From the NCBI GenBank assembly GCA_050946775.1, contig JBMNVL010000106.1, positions 1 to 6,602 on the forward strand: 6,602 bases of DNA, read 5' to 3'. Source of the stretch: UMGS1474 sp050946775. GTDB taxonomy: Bacteria > Bacillota > Clostridia > Oscillospirales > Acutalibacteraceae. Below the pieces are notes generated by a model. The model was not told where the DNA came from. It worked only from the letters and a program-made list of their open reading frames with translations, and searched no databases. A program made the position numbers and the translations under genes. Shown piece by piece: positions 1 to 5,577 of the stretch (positions are counted from its first letter, which is position 1; each line of letters starts with the position of its first letter).

Positions 1-388
1 GACAACCCTCGTCAAGATAGGTCTCCCCGACGGCGTGATATCCCTGCTTTTCGTAAAAGCCCTGCACGCGGCATTGCGCCGAAAGAAAGACCTTGGTATA
101 GCCGGCGCTGGCCGCCTCACGTTCCAGGCGCGCCATCACCGCGGCTCCGAGATGGCGGTCACGATACTCCCGGCGCACCGCCACCCGCCCGATATGTGCC
201 GCGCCGTGGTCATCGAACATCCGTCCGGTCGCGACCGGCCAATCGCCGTCGTAGATCACCAGATGCGTCGCACGGCAGTCGATCTCGTCAAATTCCTCCC
301 GGAAGCCCTGTTCCTCCACAAACACGACCGTGCGCAGCAGACGGGCGTCATCCGGCAGCGAGGAATAGATCTTTTCAACGAATGCCAT
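1..388 (-). CDS. GNAT family N-acetyltransferase, YjcF/ElaA-like (partial, 3' end outside window)
   Basis: Reading the minus strand from ATG at 388 gives 129 codons with no stop before the edge, so the C-terminus is missing. The family transfers an acetyl group from acetyl-CoA to an amine; the substrate cannot be read from the sequence. Features seen: an N-terminal FVEEQGF segment (residues 23-29) followed by DEID (34-37), the beta-4/motif A stretch IGRVAVRREYRDRHLGAAVM (66-85) that binds CoA pyrophosphate, and LSAQCRVQGFYEKQGY (102-117) followed by GETYLDEG. This combination is typical of the small YjcF/ElaA-like GNATs of about 140-150 residues, so perhaps 15-20 residues are lost. Motif A is imperfect: the usual RxxGxG has His79 at its first glycine. 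The start is supported by GGAGGA at 400-395, six bases upstream; another ATG at 395-393 is out of frame. The gene begins only 19 bases after a terminator. Confidence 0.93.
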   Translation of the reverse strand, partial: MAFVEKIYSSLPDDARLLRTVVFVEEQGFREEFDEIDCRATHLVIYDGDWPVATGRMFDDHGAAHIGRVAVRREYRDRHLGAAVMARLEREAASAGYTKVFLSAQCRVQGFYEKQGYHAVGETYLDEGC

Positions 389-394
389 ACGCCA

Positions 395-400
395 TCCTCC
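395..400 (-). promoter_or_regulatory. Ribosome binding site of the GNAT gene
   Basis: GGAGGA on the minus strand, six bases before the ATG at 388. It fixes the start and lies immediately after the A/T tract of the tRNA terminator. There is therefore no room for an independent promoter between terminator and gene. Confidence 0.85.
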
Positions 401-407
401 TTTTTTG

Positions 408-447
408 AAAAACGCGCCGCACACCCGTTGGGGTATGCGGCGCGTTT
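408..447 (-). terminator. Intrinsic terminator of the tRNA-Val/tRNA-Asp unit
   Basis: On the minus strand an AAACGCGCCGCA arm (447-436) pairs with TGCGGCGCGTTT (421-410). One A/C mismatch follows, then four more pairs close a short GTTG loop, and five T residues end at 408. The outer end of the stem overlaps the last base of the encoded CCA of tRNA-Asp, so it terminates the tRNA transcript directly at the mature 3' end. Confidence 0.93.
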
Positions 448-523
448 GGCGACCCGGAACGGGCTCGAACCGTCGACCTCTAGCGTGACAGGCTAGCGTT
501 CTAACCAGCTGAACTACCGGGCC
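447..523 (-). tRNA. tRNA-Asp (anticodon GTC)
   Basis: The minus strand folds into a full cloverleaf of 77 bases including an encoded CCA. The acceptor stem GGCCCGG/CCGGGTC has one G-U pair, the D arm contains AGCTGGTTAGAACGCT, the anticodon stem CTAGC/GCTAG carries the loop CTGTCAC with anticodon GTC, and the T arm has GGTTCGAGCC. The discriminator base is G, as usual for tRNA-Asp. It lies five bases after tRNA-Val and is cotranscribed with it. Confidence 0.98.
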
Positions 524-528
524 ATATC

Positions 529-604
529 TGGTGGGAACAACAGGGCTCGAACCTGTGACCCCCTGCTTGTAAGGCAGGTGCTCTCCCAGCTGAGCTATGC
601 TCCC
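529..604 (-). tRNA. tRNA-Val (anticodon TAC)
   Basis: The minus strand folds into a 76-base cloverleaf with encoded CCA. The acceptor stem GGGAGCA/TGTTCCC has one G-U pair, the D arm is GCTCAGCTGGGAGAGC, the anticodon stem CCTGC/GCAGG holds the loop CTTACAA with anticodon TAC, and the T arm is ACAGGTTCGAGCCCTGT. The discriminator is A. This is the first gene of the two-tRNA unit, about 23 bases after the predicted transcription start. Confidence 0.98.
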
Positions 605-609
605 GCATT

Positions 610-624
610 CGCCGTTTGGCGGCG
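610..624 (-). other. Leader hairpin before tRNA-Val
   Basis: In the short leader between the predicted transcription start (about 627) and the tRNA-Val 5' end (604), CGCCG pairs with CGGCG around a CCAAA loop. It would form in the precursor 5' leader removed by RNase P. Whether it has a role in processing is unknown. Confidence 0.5.
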
Positions 625-633
625 ACGAGGGAT

Positions 634-662
634 ATCATACACGATTTTGAGCGATTTGTCAA
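634..662 (-). promoter_or_regulatory. Sigma-A promoter of the tRNA unit
   Basis: On the minus strand a perfect -35 TTGACA (662-657) is followed by a 17-base spacer and a -10 TATGAT (639-634). Transcription should begin near 627 and run into tRNA-Val and tRNA-Asp. The near-consensus match fits a strong stable-RNA promoter. Confidence 0.93.
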
Positions 663-673
663 CGAAAACTTTT

Positions 674-711
674 AAAAAAAGCAAGGCCGGGCAGAAAGTA
701 TCTGCCCGGCC
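674..711 (-). terminator. Intrinsic terminator after the esterase gene
   Basis: On the minus strand GGCCGGGCAGA (711-701) pairs perfectly with TCTGCCCGGCC (695-685) around TACTT, followed by TTGC and seven T residues. It starts 13 bases after the esterase stop codon and separates the YerC-to-esterase cluster from the tRNA promoter. Confidence 0.96.
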
Positions 712-724
712 GCGTTTGACACGA

Positions 725-3409
725 TCAGTCATCCCACGGATCGTCGGCCCCGTCGGAGCTGCCGATGGAATGGGTATCGTCGTAGATTTCCTCCGTCGTG
801 CTGTGGTGGATCTGCGTCGCAACGGAGTCCTCACCCGTATGGAACTGGGCGATGTCCGCGCTGTAAATGGTTTGGCCGTTAACGACGGCGTAGGCTATTG
901 CAAAACGTTGCTTGTTCGGTTTGACGTTGAACAGATGGATCATATACTGCCGGTTGGCCGCCGTTTTGGAGGAAGGCGCCAAAAGGTAGGATCCGGACGC
1001 CACGCTCTCCCCTTTTTGCAGCGCCTGCAGGGTCTCTATTTTGGAGGCGAACGCCACGCCGTAAGCGCTGACCGTGCCCGACGGGATCGAGGTTTGGGCG
1101 ATCACCGTCAGGGTAAACCGCTCGCTGCCCTTGCCCCACGAGGTCTGCTGCAGCACCACTTCGGGATCGGTCGGCAATTCCCCTTCGGTCACCGCCTCGA
1201 TGACGTTGGCGCCGCTGACGTAGAAGGTGTAGGTATTCTTTCCAAACCCGACCTTGGCGCCGTCGAGCACCCAATACAGCACGTTATCCGCCTGCACCGT
1301 TACCCGGGTATCAAACGTCAGTCGGGTTTCACCCGACACAAATCCGTCGATATTGGTCACCGAGGCGCCGGTCACGGTCAGCGGATAATCGTCGACCCCT
1401 TCCTGGGTGTAGATCGCCGTAACGGTGATACCGGTTTGGCTGTCGACGGCGGTTTCATAGAGCGATACCGCGTCGGCCGGGTTCTCACTCCACCCGACGA
1501 AGCGGTAGCCGCCCAGAGCCGTGGCGGACGTGGTTTCAAGCAGTTCCTGCAGCTCCACCGCCGAGGACGCCTGTTTAACGGCGATAGTCTCGCCGCAGTG
1601 CCCGAGGAAGGTGACGCTGACCGGAGAAGGCAGCCGGGTGGTCATCAGTTTGACGTTGCGCACGTGCAGCGTCACGCTGGAGTTGTTGTCCCACGCAACG
1701 CCGGCTTTTTCGCTCTCGCTCTGGTTGCCGGTATCGTTGTAATAGTACAGTCCGACCTGGCTGAGGGTTTCGGGAATCTTGGCGACAGGCACCTCCAGCG
1801 TTACCGTCATCCAATCACTGGATTGGGCGGTTGCCGACGCGATGGGCGCCGAGCCCATGGACAAACCGCTCTTGAAGTACTGCGTCCAATCACTGCCAAG
1901 CCAAACGCAGCCGTTGCGAACATATTGCAGCCAGGTGGTGTTGGCGGGCGTCAGCGATGTTTCCACCTTGACGTCAAAGCGGAAATACAGTGGCCGGCCG
2001 TTCAAATTGGGAATTTGAATTTCGGAAAAAGTATAATCCAGCCGCGCGCAGTGGGCGTTCGCCGTGCGCTCGGTATCGGAAATCAGCGCGACCTGCTCCA
2101 GCGCCAGCTCCAGCCCCATATGCGCGTTCTGGATCGCCGCGACAGCGGCCTTGATCTGGTCGTTGGTGGCGGTCGCCGGCAGCGCCTTGGCGTCGGCGAT
2201 GGCGTTTTTCAACGCGCGGATCGATTCGTTGGAGTAGTTTTTCAGATACGCCGCGTCATACCCGTCGGCGATGCGCAGCATCTGCGCCAGCTGGGTATCA
2301 AAGTCATAATCCCATCCCAGCTTCGAGGCGATAAACGCGGTCAGATCAAAGCTGCGGTTGATGGCGGTGACCACCGTCGGGTGGTTGCCGGTGCCGACGT
2401 TTTCCAGCGCGGAATCGATGCGATCCAGCGGGAAGAAAAAGAGCTTGTTGTCCCCGGCGTTGACCAGCTCCTGAATACCGGCCTGAATGGCGTCGGTACG
2501 GCCGTTGCCCATGATGCCGTAGGCCCACACGATCAGGGCGTTCGGGTTGTTTTGCCTCACCAGCTGGACGAACGCCTTGGCCTCGCTTTGGAAATAGGAA
2601 TCGGGCTGATTGGCGCCGGCGTCGTTGGTGCCCAGGTTGATGATGACGACGTCCTTTGGATGGGACGTGAAATCGTAAGGATCGGTGCATTTGTTGTCCA
2701 GCCCCGAGATCTGCTCGTACACCGGGTACATCGATCCGCTGGGATTCTCACGGATAAATTTGATGCCGCTGCGGGCGATGACGTCGATATCCGCGCCGAA
2801 GGACGCGGCCGTCAACGTTGCATAGGTGCTGGTACCGTCCGACGTGTGGGAGCTGTAACCGAGTTTGCTGCCCACGTCGAGGTTGCCGAAGCCGGCGGTG
2901 ATGGAGTCGCCGATCACCTCGATATGACGGGTCGCGTCAGCCGGAGCGGCGCCGAAGGTGCCGCCGACGGCGGTCAGATCCACAATGCCCCAGGTGGCGC
3001 TGCCGCCGTAAACGGCCTCGTTGCGCTTGCGCAGGGTAACGGTATGAATGCCGGCGGAAAGGCCGCTCACCAGCGTGTATTCGGCCCAGGTCGTTTCCAT
3101 CAGAATGGTGTTGCGGGCGATTAGATCGCCGTCCACGTACACGTTGACGTACACCGGGTTGGGAGACAAACTGTTAGAGGTAAAGGTCGCCTTTGCCCCG
3201 GTGCCGTTAACGGTAAAGCTGATACCGGAATTGGTCCAGTCGAAATACAAAACGCCGTTGTTCGTATACGACCGTCCGTGCACCAGCACGTCGGCAGAGC
3301 CGATCGCCACCGTGGTGTCCCCTGCCGCCACGGCGCTCAAGGGCGCCATCGACATAAGCAGACACACCGTCAAAAGCGCGCCGAGCCAAATACGGGTTCT
3401 TTTTTTCAT
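725..3409 (-). CDS. Secreted multidomain SGNH/GDSL esterase, CE2 acetylxylan-esterase-like
   Basis: An 894-residue exported protein, probably an extracellular carbohydrate O-deacetylase. A signal peptide (MKKRTR, hydrophobic core, probable cleavage after SAVAA at about residue 29) is followed by a beta-rich domain (30-150) like the N-terminal jelly roll of CE2 esterases. An SGNH hydrolase domain (about 160-370) has IGDSITAGFG (Ser169), Gly215 in ARSG, LGTNDA (Asn262) and NHP (His343), the four expected catalytic blocks. Helical FIVAR-like sequence (372-438) links to a beta-sandwich-like region of unknown type (445-590), a GYRFVGW segment resembling half an InlB/Listeria-Bacteroides repeat (598-668), and another unidentified beta-rich region (675-857). 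The tail is acidic (DGADDPWDD). I see no LPXTG, SLH, dockerin or LysM. An in-frame ATG at 3517 is rejected because it would overlap hslO and bury the signal peptide. The substrate (xylan, mannan or host glycan acetyl groups) is inference. Confidence 0.9.
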   Translation of the reverse strand: MKKRTRIWLGALLTVCLLMSMAPLSAVAAGDTTVAIGSADVLVHGRSYTNNGVLYFDWTNSGISFTVNGTGAKATFTSNSLSPNPVYVNVYVDGDLIARNTILMETTWAEYTLVSGLSAGIHTVTLRKRNEAVYGGSATWGIVDLTAVGGTFGAAPADATRHIEVIGDSITAGFGNLDVGSKLGYSSHTSDGTSTYATLTAASFGADIDVIARSGIKFIRENPSGSMYPVYEQISGLDNKCTDPYDFTSHPKDVVIINLGTNDAGANQPDSYFQSEAKAFVQLVRQNNPNALIVWAYGIMGNGRTDAIQAGIQELVNAGDNKLFFFPLDRIDSALENVGTGNHPTVVTAINRSFDLTAFIASKLGWDYDFDTQLAQMLRIADGYDAAYLKNYSNESIRALKNAIADAKALPATATNDQIKAAVAAIQNAHMGLELALEQVALISDTERTANAHCARLDYTFSEIQIPNLNGRPLYFRFDVKVETSLTPANTTWLQYVRNGCVWLGSDWTQYFKSGLSMGSAPIASATAQSSDWMTVTLEVPVAKIPETLSQVGLYYYNDTGNQSESEKAGVAWDNNSSVTLHVRNVKLMTTRLPSPVSVTFLGHCGETIAVKQASSAVELQELLETTSATALGGYRFVGWSENPADAVSLYETAVDSQTGITVTAIYTQEGVDDYPLTVTGASVTNIDGFVSGETRLTFDTRVTVQADNVLYWVLDGAKVGFGKNTYTFYVSGANVIEAVTEGELPTDPEVVLQQTSWGKGSERFTLTVIAQTSIPSGTVSAYGVAFASKIETLQALQKGESVASGSYLLAPSSKTAANRQYMIHLFNVKPNKQRFAIAYAVVNGQTIYSADIAQFHTGEDSVATQIHHSTTEEIYDDTHSIGSSDGADDPWDD

Positions 3410-3416
3410 CTTTCTC

Positions 3417-3423
3417 CCACCTT
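3417..3423 (-). promoter_or_regulatory. Ribosome binding site deciding the esterase start
   Basis: AAGGTGG, one mismatch from AAGGAGG, lies seven bases before the ATG at 3409. That ATG opens a textbook signal peptide, so this site favours 3409 over the in-frame ATG 36 codons further upstream. Confidence 0.8.
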
Positions 3424-3432
3424 CTTCTATCG

Positions 3433-3462
3433 TTACCGCATCCGCGGTAAATGCCGTTACCG
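3433..3462 (-). other. Overlapping alternative hairpins between hslO and the esterase gene
   Basis: On the minus strand CGGTAA (3462-3457, containing the hslO stop codon) can pair with TTACCG (3450-3445). The same TTACCGC (3450-3444) can instead pair perfectly with GCGGTAA (3439-3433) around GGAT. The two folds share an arm and exclude each other. No T tract follows, so this is not a normal terminator. It may be an intercistronic processing or translation-control element, or chance. Confidence 0.4.
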
Positions 3463-4332
3463 GGTTTTCAGCAGCCGCTGAAGATCCTCCCTGGTGAACC
3501 GGTAGACCTTGTCGCAAAAGCTGCAGGTCGCTTCCACCATGCCGTTTTCATCCGGCAGATCCCGCACGTCCTCGGGCTTCATCGTCAAAAACGCCCGTTC
3601 GATCTTTTGCCGGGAGCAGGTGCAGCGATAATCGGGCTCGTATTCGTCCAGTACGTCGAATTCCATTCCGTCCAGCGCCTTGGCGACGATATCCTCCACC
3701 GTCATCCCGCCGTCCAGCATGGCCGTCATAGAGGGCAATTTGGCCACGTTTTCCTCGATTTTGTCGATCACTGATTCGGGACAAAACGGCAGCAGCTGCA
3801 GCAGCAGACCGCCGGCTTTTTTTACCGACAGATCGGGATTGACCAACACGCCCAGCGCGCAGACCGTCGGGGTTTGTTCGCTGAGCGCGTAGTAACTGGT
3901 CACGTCCTCGGCGATCTCGCCCGAGACCAGCGGCGTGCAGCCGATATACGGCTCGGCGCCGCCGGTATCCCGCATCACGTACAGCATCCCGTTTTGGCCG
4001 ACAGCGCCGCTGACGTCCAGCTTGCCGTTGGGCTTGAGCGGGATCTCCACCACCGGGTGATCCACGCAGCCCCGTACGTTTCCAAGACTGTCCGATACGG
4101 TTGTCAGCGTACCGGCCGGGCCGTCGGCGGTGATTTTCAGGGTGAGCGAATCGTCTTGCCCCTTGAGCATGATCCCCATCATCGAAGCGGCCGTCAACAA
4201 TCGGCCGAGAGCCGCCGTGACAACGGCGCTGGTTTGATGGATCTGCTCGGCTCGCGCCGCGATAGCGGTGGAATCGATCGCCATGGCCATCACCGTGGCG
4301 TCTTTTGTCAAACAACGAATGGCTTTGCTCAT
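3457..4332 (-). CDS. hslO: Hsp33, redox-regulated molecular chaperonin
   Basis: A 291-residue protein of normal length for Hsp33, a cytosolic holdase chaperone that is off when reduced and zinc-bound, and active when oxidative unfolding releases the zinc. The C-terminal redox switch is intact: CTC (Cys237, Cys239) followed after 30 residues by CSFC (Cys270, Cys273). The N-terminal part has the family hallmarks: RAEQIHQTSAVVTAALGRLL (27-46), the MMGIMLKG segment (51-58), LTLKITADGPAGTL and GNVRGCVDHP. The start at 4332 follows the methyltransferase stop by eight bases. The nearest purine-rich site is AAGGGG, about 14 bases upstream inside the methyltransferase end, so translation is probably coupled. 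It is the third gene of the cluster led by the YerC-like regulator. Confidence 0.97.
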   Translation of the reverse strand: MSKAIRCLTKDATVMAMAIDSTAIAARAEQIHQTSAVVTAALGRLLTAASMMGIMLKGQDDSLTLKITADGPAGTLTTVSDSLGNVRGCVDHPVVEIPLKPNGKLDVSGAVGQNGMLYVMRDTGGAEPYIGCTPLVSGEIAEDVTSYYALSEQTPTVCALGVLVNPDLSVKKAGGLLLQLLPFCPESVIDKIEENVAKLPSMTAMLDGGMTVEDIVAKALDGMEFDVLDEYEPDYRCTCSRQKIERAFLTMKPEDVRDLPDENGMVEATCSFCDKVYRFTREDLQRLLKTR

Positions 4333-4340
4333 ATCCGTTC

Positions 4341-5108
4341 TTATATCCCCTTTTGTTCTATCGCCCGGTTGCGCGCCACCAGAACGGCGCGCTCGGTGCG
4401 GTCGGTCGAAGGCTGATCGGTCATATCCTCATAAACCGCCAGCAGGTCGAACCCGGCTGCTTTCAGCAGCTTTTCCCACGTCCCGCGAGAGTAAGCGCGC
4501 TCCCGGATATGATCACTCATCCGGGCGTATTCGTCGCCCCTGTTTATAAAGAAATCCAGTCGCATATCCACTTCACAGGTGCGTTCTATCAACCGGTTGC
4601 GCCACACGCAGAGAAAATCCTCTTCCTCAAACACAAAGGCGTTGTCCGCCAGCACCTCGCGGTGCTTGTAGGGGGTGTTGACGTCGAAGATCAGAAGCCC
4701 CCCCGGACAGATGAACAGGCCCAACCGCCGCAGGGTGAGCGCGATATCGGCGGTGGACAGCAGATGGTTGAGCCCATCCATGGCGCAGACCGCCGCGTCG
4801 ACCGTGCCGTACAGATCAAGGCTTCGCATATCCTGCAGCAGATAGAGGATCTCTTTGCCCCGGCGAGGCGTTTTGCTTTGCGCGATCGCCAGCATTTCGG
4901 GCGAAGCATCCACCCCGATCATCTCGATCCCGCGTTCGGCCAGCGGAATGGTCAAATTCCCGCAGCCACAGGCAAGATCCAGCAGCGTTTGGGGAGACGC
5001 CGTCCCGTGCGTTGCCAGCAGATCCAGAAAATACTTCGCCCGTTCTTCGTATGGATTATCCGCCATCAGACGGTCGTAAAAGGCCGCCAATGTGCCGTAT
5101 CCGGTCAT
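4341..5108 (-). CDS. Class I SAM-dependent methyltransferase
   Basis: A 255-residue cytosolic protein with the Rossmann methyltransferase signature: motif I LLDLACGCGNLTIPLAERG (42-60), the acidic ribose-binding Asp67 in GVDASPEML, QDMRSLD (92-98), AVCAMDGLNHLL (106-117), and PGGLLIFDVNT (135-145). The N-terminal YGTLAAFYDRLM is common to the group often annotated as methyltransferase-domain proteins next to YerC or Hsp33 genes in Firmicutes. The substrate is unknown; no RNA-, protein- or quinone-specific motif is evident. The start overlaps the stop of the upstream regulator by four bases (ATGA), with AAGGA (5122-5118) nine bases upstream, so the two are translationally coupled. Confidence 0.93.
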   Translation of the reverse strand: MTGYGTLAAFYDRLMADNPYEERAKYFLDLLATHGTASPQTLLDLACGCGNLTIPLAERGIEMIGVDASPEMLAIAQSKTPRRGKEILYLLQDMRSLDLYGTVDAAVCAMDGLNHLLSTADIALTLRRLGLFICPGGLLIFDVNTPYKHREVLADNAFVFEEEDFLCVWRNRLIERTCEVDMRLDFFINRGDEYARMSDHIRERAYSRGTWEKLLKAAGFDLLAVYEDMTDQPSTDRTERAVLVARNRAIEQKGI

Positions 5109-5407
5109 GATTGCTTGTCCTTTTCTTCCATTCGGGAAAAGATCATCTCATAGGAATCGCAGCCGTAGGCCAGCGACCGGTTGACCCGGCTGATGGTGGC
5201 GGTCGAAGCCCCGGTCTGCGCGACGATGTCGTTGTAAACCCGCTTGTCCCGCAGCATTTTGGCCACGACGATCCGCTGCGAGAGCGCTTTGAGCTCCGGC
5301 ACGGTGCACAGATCCTCAAAAAACTGATAGCATTCCTCTATGCTGCGCAATTCCAGCACGGCTTTGAAAAGCAGCTCGGTATTCTGATCACGCAATTTCG
5401 GATTCAT
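5105..5407 (-). CDS. yerC: YerC/YecD family TrpR-related transcriptional regulator
   Basis: A 100-residue protein matching the small YerC/YecD proteins related to the Trp repressor. An all-helical N-terminal half (ELLFKAVLELRSIEECYQFFEDL, about 11-33, then TVPELKALSQRIVVAKML) leads to a helix-turn-helix VYNDIVAQTGASTATISRVN (57-76), the DNA-binding TrpR-like unit. The ligand and target operon of this family are not securely known. It opens the minus-strand cluster. GGAGG lies nine bases before the ATG, and a TATAAT -10 element is 37 bases upstream. A palindrome covering that -10 element suggests autoregulation, which is inference. Confidence 0.93.
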   Translation of the reverse strand: MNPKLRDQNTELLFKAVLELRSIEECYQFFEDLCTVPELKALSQRIVVAKMLRDKRVYNDIVAQTGASTATISRVNRSLAYGCDSYEMIFSRMEEKDKQS

Positions 5408-5431
5408 ATCCCGCTACCTCCAGATAATATT

Positions 5432-5458
5432 AAGTGATATGGTATTATACTAACACTT
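5432..5458. promoter_or_regulatory. Imperfect palindrome over the yerC -10 element, candidate operator
   Basis: A 27-base imperfect inverted repeat with exact AAGTG/CACTT ends and partly symmetrical interior, centred on the TATAAT of the yerC promoter. Protein binding here would block RNA polymerase. YerC itself is a reasonable candidate because TrpR-type proteins bind palindromes, but nothing in the sequence proves it. Confidence 0.45.
5444..5449 (-). promoter_or_regulatory. -10 element of the yerC-led cluster
   Basis: A perfect TATAAT on the minus strand lies 37 bases before the yerC ATG. The -35 is poor: TACTTT at 18-base spacing, or TTTACT at an overlong 20-base spacing. It may be a weak or activator-dependent promoter. 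Confidence 0.65.
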
Positions 5459-5577
5459 TACGGCAGAAAAGTAAAGCGATTTTATGAAATCCTCCACCTT
5501 CTTTTCGATACCCGATGACTCATAAAAGCCTTGTCCCTTTACGTATAGTATACCAAATCGAAAAAGGAGGCCGGAGG
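5459..5577. other. Divergent intergenic region between yerC and the amidase gene
   Basis: This stretch should hold the amidase promoter, but I find no convincing sigma-A -35/-10 pair on the plus strand. Visible elements are an inverted pair CTTTAC/GTAAAG (5456-5461 and 5471-5476), a further CTTTACG (5537-5543), and the exact palindrome GTATAGTATAC (5543-5553) where a -10 element would fall. No open reading frame in it looks coding. Confidence 0.45.
5565..5570 (+). promoter_or_regulatory. Ribosome binding site deciding the amidase start
   Basis: AGGAGG ends seven bases before the ATG at 5578. It selects this start over the in-frame ATG at 5515, which has no such site and would add 21 residues unlike the family. 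Confidence 0.9.

Noticed and set aside
35..496. Plus-strand frame of 153 codons opposite the GNAT gene
   Set aside because: It crosses the terminator and ends inside tRNA-Asp, with no domain. The opposite strand encodes a recognisable acetyltransferase.
447..604. tRNA genes as an integration attachment site
   Set aside because: Both tRNAs are complete, and I see no duplicated 3' tRNA segment, integrase or phage gene in the window.
578..3124. Plus-strand open frame of 848 codons
   Set aside because: It lies wholly antisense to the esterase and across tRNA-Val and a terminator. Its translation is Arg/Gly/His-rich with no recognisable domain, as expected for a shadow frame in GC-rich DNA. The minus-strand frame carries clear protein motifs.
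3360..3366. Possible lipobox (LTVC, Cys16) in the esterase leader
   Set aside because: The residue before Cys is Val rather than Gly/Ala/Ser, and the Cys lies within the hydrophobic core with a good signal peptidase I site further on.
3410..3517. Longer esterase start 36 codons upstream
   Set aside because: It would overlap the hslO 3' end and place a signal peptide internally. The ATG at 3409 has its own ribosome binding site.
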